DNA of 38,897 bases, from positions 1 to 38,897 of the forward strand of contig LSSK01001086.1 in the NCBI GenBank assembly GCA_001969505.1. The letters are read 5' to 3'. The DNA is from Zancudomyces culisetae. Taxonomy: Eukaryota > Kickxellomycota > Harpellomycetes > Harpellales > Legeriomycetaceae. The notes under the pieces are model-generated. The model saw nothing but the letters and a program-made list of their open reading frames with translations, ran no database searches and was not told the DNA's origin. Of this stretch, positions 10,428 to 21,194 are shown in pieces. Numbering within the stretch: position 1 is the stretch's first letter; each line of letters opens with the position of its first letter. The position numbers were made by a program, and so were the translations under genes.

Positions 10428-13280
10428 ATGGGATCAGAGAGGGTTAGATATAGAAAGCAACCGGGAGGTGGTGGAAATCAAGGGTATGAATTACCCATCC
10501 TAATGAGCCCGGAAGGACAATTGGAGGCTGAGAAAGGAAGTCCAGTATTTGGACAGGGCGAGGACGATGGAGAACATAAGCTTCATGGATATATGTCCAG
10601 CGGAAACGTGACAAGGATATACAGCCATTACGATCAGGATGGAGGATATCTTAACGAGCATGAGCAGAAGGGAGACCAATATTTCAATGGGAGGAGAGTG
10701 GAGCAGGGAGGAACCAGGAGACGAACTTTTACCAAAAAGAATTGGATGACGATTATACTATTGGTACTGTTCGGGGCGTTCATTAGACTATGGAGGCTAA
10801 AATGGCCAACTCAAGTAGTGTAAGTGATAATACTAAATATCTATAAACGCTGTATGGTACGAGAGATGAGATTGAAGTGGGGTGAGGGGGGGGGGTTGAG
10901 AGAGGATGTTAATATGTAGTGATAATATGAAAAACATAGGTTTGACGAGGTTCATTTTGGAAAGCATGCAGGAATGTATATAAACCAGACATATTTTATG
11001 GATGTACACCCACCACTTGCAAAAATGTCGTTTGCAGCAGTAGGTAAACTAGGAGGGTATGATGGAGTGTTCGATTTCAAAACGATAGGGTTAGAGTATG
11101 GACCAACAGGAGTGCCATATGTATTTATGCGTCTATTCGCAGCACTTGCAGGGCTGATGATGGTTCCGATAACGTATATTACAATAGCGGTATATGGAGG
11201 AAGTGATGAGGCAAGTTTATTTGGAGCGATAGCGGTGATGCTGGAAAACTCGTATGTGACAATATCACGATACATCTTGCTTGATTCAACGCTGTTGTTT
11301 TATACAGGACTGACAACAATGTTTTGGGGACTGTTTTTGCGGGAAGAGAAACGGCCGTTTAGCAAAAGATGGTGGGTGTACTTGGTAGCCACAGGAATGA
11401 GTTTGGGTAATACAATGAGCAGCAAATGGGTAGGATTGTTTTTGGTGGCATCAATTGGGCTGTGGACAGTTGGAGATTTGTGGAACAAGGTAACGGACTA
11501 TCGAGTATCAATGAGGGATGTGGGAAAACATATTTTGGGGAGAGCTATTGGATTGATAGCTGTACCAATTGCAGTGTATATGTTTTGGTTTGCCGTACAT
11601 TTCAGGACACTTCATAAATCAGGAAGCGGAGATGCGTTTATGAGCCCAGAGTTTCAAGGTACATTGGATGGAATGGACAAGATACAGCCGACATTCCAGG
11701 ACGTGTACTATGGATCAGTGATTCGACTCAGACACCATGCGAGTAACAATGGATATTTGCATTCACATGCATCAAAGTATACAACAGGATCTAAGCAACA
11801 ACAGATAACACTATATGGATATCGTGACGATAATAACTATTGGGTGATTGAGAGGACACAAAAGATGCACAAAAAGGCGCTTGAGAATGGCGACATCAAG
11901 AAATTGGTACCAGTAAAGGCAGGCGAGGTTATTAGGCTGCGACATGTATCTACACGTCGATGCTTGCATTCTCACGATAAGCGAGCACCAGTGACAACCA
12001 AGGATTACCATAATGAAGTGTCTGGTTATGGAGACGACGAGTTCCAGGGAGATGATAACGATGACTGGATTGTACGAATCATTGAAGGCAACAAGAATGT
12101 GCCAGATTCGACAAAGCGACTAATGTCGATCCACAGCAAGTTCCGACTGATTCACCGCAACCAGCGGTGTGCGTTATATTCCAATCGAGTAAAACTACCC
12201 AAGTGGGCATTTGAGCAAACCGAAGTCACGTGTATGAAAAACGCAAAGGTTCCACGAACTCTATGGCGCATCGAATCAGCCAGCCACCCCTCTATGCCAC
12301 AGGATGCACCGATAGCCAAGTACGAAACACCAGGTTTCCTAGCCAAATTAATTGAGGCTCATAAAGTCATGTTGCGAGTAAACAACGGTCTGACCAGTTC
12401 GCACTTTTACGAGTCGCGACCACATACTTGGCCGTGGATGCGACGGGGAATTGGCTACTGGTCAACAAAGACCAATGCAGTGTATCTGTTGGGTAACCCA
12501 ATAGTCTGGCTATTGTCACTCGCTTCTGTTGCACTGTTTGCTGTAGTTCAAGCTGTTCTTGCTCTGCGTGACAAGCGAGGATACCGTGACCAGCTGGGAG
12601 GAGTGCGGAACGTCTATTTCAGTGCTGGTGGCTTTTTTGCCATTTCCTGGGCACTACACTACTTCCCCTTCTTTATTATGAAACGTCAGTTGTTTATTCA
12701 CCACTACTTGCCTGCTCTGTGGTTCTCCATTCTTTTGTTCATTTTTACTGTTGATTTGTCGACTCGCAGACTCAAGGCTGGCCATAAAAACATTGTCTAC
12801 ATTGTCCTGACCCTTCTTATCTTCAATGCCTTCTACCGTCTTAGTCCCCTATCGTATGGATCTTCTTCTTGGTCCGAGTCTAGCTGCAAACGCTCAAAAT
12901 ACTTTTCTTCTTGGGATTACGACTGTTCCAAGTACAGGCCACAACCTCCTATTCCACCTCCATCTCCTCGTCCACAGCAAAAACAACAGGATGCACCTCC
13001 AATTCCTGCTGCTGAAGATCCTGCTGTTCACCTCAACAATGACCAAGTCAAACCTGTTGACAATCTAGATGCCGAGCTTAGTCTTAACAAAATTGCTCCA
13101 AAACTCAACTCTGATGAACAACTTAAAATCGAACAAGAAAAGCTCATGTTTAAGGATGAATATAAAGACAAAGACAAAAAAAACGCAAGTGAAAGCAGTT
13201 CTTCTGGCGCTGACTCTGCTGTTGCTGCTGCTCCTGTCTCTGCCTCCTCTAACGATGCTGATGATGCCCCGCACGACTAA
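10428..13280 (+). CDS. dolichyl-phosphate-mannose-protein mannosyltransferase (PMT family, GT39)
   Basis: ER membrane enzyme that starts protein O-mannosylation by moving mannose from dolichyl-phosphate-mannose to Ser/Thr. Exons 10428-10819 and 10940-13280 (120-nt intron, GTAAGT...TAG) encode 910 aa. Splicing creates VVFDEVHFGKHAG (Asp133-Glu134, the loop-1 acidic pair essential in characterised Pmts), followed by YFMDVHPPLAKM. FDEVHF with FMDVHPPLAK is closer to the Pmt1/Pmt4 pattern than to Pmt2 (WDEAHF); I cannot settle the subfamily. MIR repeats occupy about residues 387-570 (GYLHSH, RCLHSHD, WRIES). C-terminal membrane segments include the QLFIHHYLPAL motif near 715. Oddities: a hydrophilic N-terminal region of about 105 residues before TM1, and a C-terminal low-complexity tail of about 145 residues (Pro/Gln-rich, then Lys/Asp-, Ser- and Ala-rich, ending DDAPHD) after the last membrane segment. 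Pmts are usually about 740-900 aa. Confidence 0.96.
10886..10895. repeat. G10 homopolymer in PMT intron
   Basis: Ten G in the sense strand of the single PMT intron, about 45 nt before the acceptor. Confidence 0.95.
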
Positions 13281-13558
13281 ATTATTTTTTTTCGCTAGTT
13301 ATCTTTTTTTCTATTCATAAAGTAAAATCCAATCAATTAGTTTTTGGAAATAAAGAAAAAGTTATAATATACTAATTAATATGGCACCATAGATAAATCT
13401 ATCCTTTGTATTTTAATTTTTTCATTTTCATTTTCGATTTCTATTTCTATTTGTCTCAACTTTTTGAACTTGGTAAATACAAGAAAAAATCATAAATACT
13501 AAAAGGGAGAAGAGAATAAAGGAACAGCAGAACAAACAACTGTACAAAAACAAATAAA

Positions 13559-15285
13559 ATGAATAACGACCCAAATCCCGATCAAAAAGCTATTCCACGA
13601 CTCTCCAATCGACAACGTAAACTTGCAGAAAGACAACGCCTTGCTGTGGCTGCCAATTCCACACTCAATCATAGCGCATTTCGTGAGCTGGAGCGCAATT
13701 TTCGTCGCAAGGATGAAGCCAGCATTGATTTTTCCCGTGTTATTGATTTTGCCTGTCCTGATTCTAGAGCGAAATTTGGTGTTCGCGAAGTGATCCTCCA
13801 GCATTGTTTTGGCGAATTGGATCCTGTCACGTTTGTACATGATAATTCGAACACCCCCAACACTGATCCTACTGCTGCTGGTATAACAAGGGCGTATACC
13901 CTCGATGGGTTTGATGGTCTTATAGTTATACCCAACCCGTTCACACCCACAGCACAACGCAGTTTAGTTCGGGACTGTTTATGTGAATTTTCTAGAGCTG
14001 TTCCTACAACTACAACTACAACTACAACTACAACTACGACTACAACTACTAATGATATCAATACGATTGATCCAAATTCTCTATCATTATCCGTGACAAA
14101 GACAAACCTGCATCCCTTTTGGAAAAATATTAATTCTACAACTCAGTCGTTATTCGAGAAACTATTGGAAGAGCAACAAACCGAAACAACTAGTGACTTA
14201 CTACAAGTTGTACGTTCTGAATCATTTGGTTGTACAGATTCGAGTAGCTGTGCTCTATCTAAAACTAATCAGCCAGAGCAGCACCAATCGAACCTAGACA
14301 ATGGAAAAGAAAACAAACAAAAACAAGAACAAGAACAAGAACAAAAGGATCAGTCAGACTATCTTGCTCTTACAAAACCCAAATCCAAGTTCTATACATC
14401 TAACCAGTCTGCAACAGACTTGGTGGATCACTGGCGATGGACCACTTTTGGACTCGAATACAATTGGTCAACAAAATCGTACAACAACATGCCAGCAAAT
14501 TCATCAAACACCGAAAATGCTAACCCACCTGTATACATAAACCCCAAAATACAACATCTATTCAAAACTATAATCTATGGCGTCCATAATGCCCACTTAC
14601 AAGATAACAATCCTGCATCAGCCGACCAACAACCCGAAAATAAAAACAATAGTACAACAATATTAAATGATTATGATCCCAAGAAATACTTTGTTGAAGC
14701 TGGTATCATCAATTATTATAACCCGACTAGTTGTTTACTTGCCCATGTTGACAAAAGTGAAGTCAATATGGATGCGCCATTGGTGTCCATTAGTCTTGGA
14801 TGTAGTTGTATATATTTGTTATCTGATAGTGGAACCAATGAATATACGACTGATTGTCCCAACAGCAGTAGTGCTAATTCCGCCACTAATCATTGTAAAG
14901 ATGGAAAAGATGGAAATGTGATCCCTATACGTCTAAGAAGTGGTGACATTTTGGTTTGTTGCAAACGAGTACGGTCTAGTTACCATGGTAAGTTTATTTT
15001 CCACTACACTAAAAACTAATATATCCGTTTATCTATCTTATCATTTATCCCTTACTCTCTACCCCCTATTTTTCAATGATACTTGTATTTTTTTATTATT
15101 CATTTACTTTAGGTGTACCAAAAATCTTTGCAAATACCTGTCCCTCATTTTTGCTGGATCCAGAACTGCCTGATGAAAAAACGGATACCTATACCACCAA
15201 TTCTACAGATCCTTTATCGTGGCTACCCTTTGCCAATTATATTTCGAACCACCGAATTAACATTAATGCTAGACAATGCTTCTAA
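13559..15285 (+). CDS. ALKBH1-type AlkB Fe(II)/2-oxoglutarate dioxygenase
   Basis: Oxidative demethylase of nucleic acids. ALKBH1 homologues act on modified tRNA or DNA bases; the substrate here is not evident. Exons 13559-14987 and 15113-15285 (125-nt intron, GTAAGT...TAG) give 533 aa. ALKBH1 signatures are FGLEYNWSTKSY, EAGIINYYNPTSCLLAHVDKSE (iron ligands His396 and Asp398) and PLVSISLG. After splicing, SGDILV...SSYHGVP supplies the third iron ligand (His476), and RININAR (Arg524, Arg530) is the AlkB R-x5-R motif for 2-oxoglutarate. The intron lies one base after the His476 codon; an unspliced message would stop after YHGKFIFHYTKN and lose both Arg. Insertions unlike animal ALKBH1 are a 15-residue poly-Thr tract, a Gln/Glu/Lys-rich tract (KQEQEQEQKDQ) and an Asn/Ser-rich loop. 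It starts 278 nt after the PMT stop on the same strand. S. cerevisiae lacks this family; S. pombe has it (Abh1). Confidence 0.93.
14006..14050 (+). repeat. (ACAACT)n coding microsatellite, poly-Thr
   Basis: Fifteen consecutive Thr codons alternating mostly ACA and ACT inside the ALKBH1-type gene. The opposite strand reads as poly-Val in an unrelated open frame. Confidence 0.95.
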
Positions 15286-15807
15286 TGAAATAAAGAGTAT
15301 TATCTTTTTTTATTAGAGGTTTGTAAGCGTGAATATATTTCATGCATATGTTGGTGGATAAATTATGTTTATTATAGAATATATACACCGAATAAAAATG
15401 GTGATATGTGGCAAAAGAAAAGAAATAAAAAAGTTTCGGTGGCTGATTTCATATCCAAACTATGATATTAGATTTTTAGAAATTTAAAACATTTTAGCTT
15501 TCTCCTACCTTCTAGTCCTCCCTTTTTCTTTTTGATTAAATAATAGTTAAGCCTTTTTAATCATCTTTTATTATTGTCAAATATACTTTGCATTTTCTAA
15601 TACCTCTGAATATGTATTACTTGCACTGATCATTCATAACATCACACAACATAACACATTATTTCATACATTTACACATACAAACTACAATAAACTGCAA
15701 TAAACTCATATTCATTTTTTTATTATTAAAAAATATACTGACATATACACTTTTCATCACAACGCAATAAAAAAATAAAAAAATAAAAAGAACAAGCACT
15801 CCCGTAA
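15286..15807. other. intergenic spacer ALKBH1 to Mso1-like gene
   Basis: AT-rich spacer of about 520 nt with an AATAAAG-type signal just after the ALKBH1 stop and A-rich runs before 15808. No gene was seen. Confidence 0.5.
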
Positions 15808-16428
15808 ATGAGTATAGCGAAAACTGTCGGAGGACTCTTTGAACGAATGTTTGGGTTTATCGAACGGATTATACACCGGATCATTTATCTATTTATAAAC
15901 GGTAGGTATCAAACTACTATTATCACTACCATTACCATTGTTATTACTATTAAATTTTTCTCATTAAAAAACCAACAAATATCCAAGTGGGTAATAGTAC
16001 CTCATATTAGTAATTCCAACCTTCACTTTAACTTTATCATCTTTTTTACAACAATAGAAAAGTCTAAAATAACTCTGGCTATAAGAAACTACTATAACGA
16101 ATCGGGGATTGAAGAACCACCATGGCTCGATATTCCTCCTCCAGACCCCTTCTTTGAGGATGAGGAACATGAAAGACAGCTACAGCTACAATTGCAAGAA
16201 GAACAATTTGCTGGTATTGTAGGCGAGCCAGGAGAACCAAATGCAGAGGGTGAAAGAGAGGAATTCACATCGTATCGCCCAGTTAGTGGATCGCCCGTAT
16301 CCCCATCACCACATAATACCTCGCGCTTACCCTCACCCTCACTTTCACCTGCTCCTTCACCTACCGCGCCCCACTACTCTTATCACTCTCGTAGCCCTTC
16401 CCCTTCCAGAAACAGGAAAAGAACTTGA
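15808..16428 (+). CDS. small Mso1-like (Sec1-binding motif) protein, tentative; probable in-frame intron
   Basis: The uninterrupted frame encodes 206 aa. A likely intron at 15902-16057 (GTAGGT...CAATAG, 156 nt, pyrimidine-rich before the acceptor) is itself open and divisible by three; removing it gives 154 aa. The spliced protein starts with an amphipathic or hydrophobic helix (MSIAKTVGGLFERMFGFIER and on), then KITLAIRNYYNESGIEEPPW followed by LDIPPPDP at residues 35-61. A short helix followed by YY-x-E-x-G...P-x-WL and a Pro-rich stretch resembles the Sec1-binding region of fungal Mso1, which links Sec1 to exocytic SNAREs. That match is by eye and covers about 25 residues. The rest is an acidic/Gln-rich segment and a Ser/Pro-rich basic tail (SPSPSRNRKRT). 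The translated intron (Thr/Ile-rich, hydrophobic) looks noncoding. If Mso1-like, it would act at the plasma membrane in secretion. Confidence 0.45.
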   Translation: MSIAKTVGGLFERMFGFIERIIHRIIYLFINGRYQTTIITTITIVITIKFFSLKNQQISKWVIVPHISNSNLHFNFIIFFTTIEKSKITLAIRNYYNESGIEEPPWLDIPPPDPFFEDEEHERQLQLQLQEEQFAGIVGEPGEPNAEGEREEFTSYRPVSGSPVSPSPHNTSRLPSPSLSPAPSPTAPHYSYHSRSPSPSRNRKRT

Positions 16429-16660
16429 AGGTTGGATACAATTATTCGATTTTACCTTTCCTTTCCTTTATTTTCCTTTAGTGTCTTTTCCTTGTATTTT
16501 CTTTTATAATCTTTGTTTTAGCTTCTTCCTTTTACAGGTATTTATATAGTTATGTTTAGATGTTTCATTATAAAATGTTCTTTTAAGTATCATTAATTGT
16601 AGTTTAAATAAAAAGATAAGCATAAAATAATAGTCAATAAAAAGATATTTAAGGCTACTA

Positions 16661-18067
16661 CTAGAAAATTATATCAACGTCTGAAATCTCCATAAGCATA
16701 TCCCGAGGTGTAGTATCATCTTTATAGCCGTATTCCGCAGAAGCTTCTAAATATATCATTTTCACCAAGCTTTTAATCTTCTGGACTAATTATAAACTAG
16801 AAACAAGATAAACACAATACTACTAATAATAACGCTAATAATAATAATGCTTAACTGACCCTGTTCGAGCTGTTCAAGTTCTGAGGCTTCCTTCTTTTTT
16901 GACTGTACTTTCTTTAATCTATATGCAAATTACCAAATAAAAAGTCAGCATGTTATTGATATCTATAATGACAAAATTATTATAAAAAGTAAAATAAAAA
17001 CAAGAAAAACAGAGTAGCTTACCTATAGAATTCCTCACGATCTTGTTCATCAAGTTCCGAAGAAATGTAGCTAATAGTATTCCTGATTCGTGGAATAACC
17101 ACATGCTCAATAGCTGCGACCCGACGATTCGTCACACGAATAATCTCATCCAGCAACAAAAAGGAAGTTTGCAATGATGCCAACTCTATCAGGTTGTCCA
17201 GCACCAACGTATACTTCACTTTACAGTTTTGAATTTGTCGACTGCCGCCACTTAGCCCTGCTAGCTGTAAATGATGTGATGTGGCTATAGCAGGTGATGA
17301 TGTGGAGGACGGTGGGGGGGAGGAAGGGTTCGTACCTGTACCTCTGGGTGTAATATTGCCACTATTACCGCCAGTAGTGCTAGGCTGTCCTGATGAGACA
17401 AATTGTTTATTTGTTATTTTCGTAAATTTTGGTAAAACCACACCAGACACATTTTCCAACCGCGAATCAACGATAACTGAAGCAGTTTTTGAATTTTCGC
17501 GAACATAATAACCAAATTCACTAGTTCCACCGCCAATACTGCTTGTACTCTTCCCACCACCAATACCACTACTGCCAAGCGTTGAGGAATATGATGATCG
17601 GGAGGATGAAGGCGCCACAACACCATCGTTTATTACATAATTTACTTGGGTCAGCGAAAACGACGCGTCTTGGATCACTGTGCCCAACTTCAGCTTGGAA
17701 TCCTGTAATTTCTTGATAATTTCGCGAAATCTAATGTTCAGCGCCTCGCTCTTTCGTTTTAGTAGTGAATGTCCGGTTTCGGCACCCTTCAATCTGGTCT
17801 TTGTATTTTGAAGATTCCTAAGTAAAAATCGTTGTATAACAATCATTTGGATTATTTTATAACAATAAAACAAATTGAAAAAGAAAATCACACAAGATAT
17901 CTATACTTTCCCAATTAAAATTACAAAAAGATGAGGAGAGGGAGGAGGGGGGAGGGGGGGGGGGGTACATTCCTGAGGAATATATACATATGTGTATACA
18001 TGTTTAGTTATAAGGGAGAAACTTACATTCGGGTTGGGAAAACATTTTCCCGATTACCTGAAGACAT
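16661..18067 (-). CDS. V-type proton ATPase subunit D (central rotor stalk)
   Basis: Subunit D of the V1 rotor shaft, coupling ATP hydrolysis to proton pumping into the vacuole. Four exons on the minus strand: 18067-18027 (41 nt), 17817-17023, 16918-16860 (59 nt) and 16785-16661. Introns are 209 nt (GTAAGT...TAG), 104 nt (GTAAGC...TAG) and 74 nt (GTCAGT...TAG). Phases agree, giving 339 aa. The first exon plus junction gives [14 protein letters not shown], the expected D-subunit N terminus. Then come [69 protein letters not shown], and a C-terminal SDVDIIF resembling the family end. The third intron is inferred from that ending and from frame. Family length is about 250; the excess is two Ser/Gly/Pro/Thr-rich insertions at residues 79-113 and 153-196 in the middle of the protein. 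The first intron contains a G12 run on the plus strand (C in the transcript). Confidence 0.95.
17954..17965. repeat. G12 homopolymer in VMA8 intron 1
   Basis: Twelve G, the longest in the window, preceded by a second run of six G (17947-17952). The transcript strand of VMA8 carries C. Confidence 0.95.
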
Positions 18068-18770
18068 TATGGACCGAGATAATCTTGAGGATTTTCTATG
18101 TTCCTTTTATATTTGAATTTAGATTTAGATTTGGATTACTGTTACCTAAATATATTGTTTAAGCGAGGGGAGTAGAATCGTGAATGAAATGGATTGTGGA
18201 CTCTTTATCTTTATTATACAAATAGAATGCTGTATACAAATACTAGAATTAGACCTTGTGCTCTTTTTTTTTCTCATTTATTTAAGGTTTTTTTTTATTG
18301 AACTGTTTTATTATTCCGCTCTAACCAGCACAACAAACATCAAATAAGAGGATAGGTAGTTTTGGAAGTTGGGCTAATTTTCTGGGTCTCAAACCTGAGC
18401 TTTCTAATTGGCTTGCCACTCATTCAATTTATCATTGGATATGCAGAACCACAATAAATAAAAGTGAACATGTTTTGGCAGTACAGAGAGTATAGGAAGG
18501 TTTATGGGTAAATGTATTTAATTGACCAAAAAAGAAAAGAAAAATTGAATAATCGGGTTTATATATACACATCTATTTGAAATGTGTTTAGTGTGCATGT
18601 CTACAGATAATGAGAAATATATTTGATTACTAAAAGATAAGAGTAGAATCAATAGGTACTAAATTTAATATATAAAAATAGGGCGATAACTAAATTAATG
18701 TACAGGAAACGTATACAATAATATTAGGCTAATAAACCATAATTAATTTTTCAATATAACAAAGTAAGGA
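18068..18770. other. spacer, VMA8 promoter and 3' flank of MED16
   Basis: About 700 nt of AT-rich sequence between two minus-strand genes. No ORF or RNA gene was supported. Confidence 0.5.
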
Positions 18771-21151
18771 TTAAATTGAAAGAGTAAAAAACGAACCACC
18801 GCACACGCAAGTACTGGAATGGCGATCGAAGAGAGAGCAGATGCTTTGTTGGTGAACATTTACATTACCATTACTATTACCACCGTGATTTCCAAAAGTT
18901 GAAGGAAATGTAAAAGGAAGAGAAGAAGATGCACTTTTTGGAGAGTTGAAAGTTGGTGTAGTGGATGAAAAATGACCGCAAAGGTTACAGATTTTCAAAA
19001 GATAACCAGCATTATTGTTGTTGTTTTTGAGAGAGTTGGCCTTTGATAAAGTTGCGGCAGGTAGAGGATGAGGATGTAAATATTTGTGGTTTAGAGATAA
19101 CTCAGCCCCGATTGTATTTGTAAGTGTAGAAAGGTTGTTGGACGTGTTGGCTGAGGTATTGGTTTTTAACAGTAATGGAGGGGATGGCTGGAAAGTGGAT
19201 GAGACTTTTTTGATGTTATCAACAAAGAATGAAAGATTAGAAAAAAGTGGGCTTGGGCAGGTGTTATAAAATTCTACAGTTGGACTGAATTGGGAGAGAT
19301 GACGAGAGTTCAGAGCTGTATCATTAGAACCAGTCAAAATTTGGTTAGTGGGGTCAGTAGATTTCCATAGTAATAGTAGATCGGGACTGCTGAGAAAGGG
19401 AGAGAAAGAGGTTGGATCGAGAATGGGGGATTGACAAGAAAGAATACTGATAAGAGACATTGTATTGTTACCATTAGTATTGATGTTGTTGTTGATTCCA
19501 GGGTTAGTATGATGTGGATTTTTGTACATATCAGTTTTGGAAAATAACAGTTGCGATGAGTTTTTGATATATATTTGCAGAATATCAGATTGATAAAACA
19601 GTTTAATTGCAAAGTTTGTAACCAAGTTAAAGTAAAGATTAGGAGTAGAGTTGGGGTTATAATTGGGTGTAGAAATTGGATTAGCATTGGGATTGGCGTT
19701 AGGGTAAGTATTGGGATTGGAGTTGCGGTTGTTGTTGTTGTTGTTGTTGTTGTTATGATGGGAAGAAAGTAGCATGGAGAGAGTAAGTTTTGTTGAAAAC
19801 AGCAAAGAAGAATCAAAAGAAAAACTGGGAGGAAAAGAGCCGACAGAATTACTGTTGTGATGGAAATGATAAGAGTGATACAAATTGATGTTTGAGTAGA
19901 CAAAGGATTTGATTGAGTTTATGAAATGCTCGATGAAATCCAGATTGACAGGAAAGACAGAGCATGTAGCTAATTGTAGTTGTTTGATGTAGTGTGAAAT
20001 GGTGTTGAAAGTGGTGTTGAAAAACCAAGGATTATTGTTGGTTAAGTTTGTGTTTGTGTTTGTGTTTGTATTTGAGTTTGTGCTTGTTGGTTGATTTGGG
20101 TTGTGGGCTTGATTAGGGCTTGAGTTTTGATATAAGTTTTGATGATGGTTAAGCATTATATGTGAGTTTATGTTTTGGTTAGCAAACATACTCGGGTTAT
20201 TATTGTAATTGGAAACTGGGCTCGAGTTTGGGTTTAGGTTTGGATTGGAAAAGTAGTGATTGAGTGTGTTTAGTTTTGTAAATAAATCGTTACGGATAAA
20301 TTTTACGAATTCAAGAATTTGAGACAACAAGTCGATAGTTTGGGGTAGTAACAGTAGTGATAGCCTAGAGATAGGAATTTCAAGATTTGGATTACCATAA
20401 CCACGAGGGTAATTATTGTTTTGGTTTTGAAGAAAAGAAATCAGTGAAAAATTATTTTCGTTAAACCAAGATACCAACCCATAAAAATAGTAACCTAACG
20501 AGAGTGTCGACCAGATAGCCAGAGAAAATAATGAGGGGAAAGAAGCAGACCATTCGATAAAAGTGTTGGGTGATAGAGCAGCCAGATTCGGATTAAGGTT
20601 TGAGTTGAAAGTGGAAGTGAAGTTGGGTGAGAGTGGAAGTGGAATAGAGGACCAAGAATAGACGTTATGTGTATGATTAAGAGAGGAGATGGAGGTATAG
20701 TGTAGCAAAAGTGAGAGGTTGGTGGTTAGATGTTGATAGATTTCGGGGTGTGGATTTGAATTAGCAGTTATGCTTGTATTTGATTTTACATTTGTATTTG
20801 GGTTGGTAGCCAAGGTAAAGAAATTTTTGAAGGAATTTGTACCATCAGCACATGAAGAAAACAGTTTCATTGCAATTCCAAGTAATACAGTCCATGAATT
20901 GGTAAAGGATAAAGTGGGATTCAAAATAAGAGGCTTTCCGCCTAGAGGCTTGGATAGTAATGTGCAACATGTCGACAAAATGGGCTCAAGGTCATCTGGA
21001 TGGACTAAGCGAAGAACATATACTAGATCACTTGAATCCAATCGATTCAAAATTTTATATGTTAGCTTGTAAGCATAAAAATATTTACGGCTCAATAACA
21101 AATGATTACTATGAGGGTATTTGTTAAATTGTTGTTGTTGAAGCTGTTGTT

Positions 21152-21194
<43 letters not shown>

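Noticed and set aside
13669-14061. minus-strand ORF with a poly-Val tract
   Set aside because: Antisense image of the poly-Thr repeat in the ALKBH1-type gene.
16786-16860. read-through of VMA8 exon 3 into EQGQLS and an Ile-rich end
   Set aside because: Composition turns AT-driven at a GTCAGT donor, and a downstream in-phase exon ends in SDVDIIF as expected for the family.
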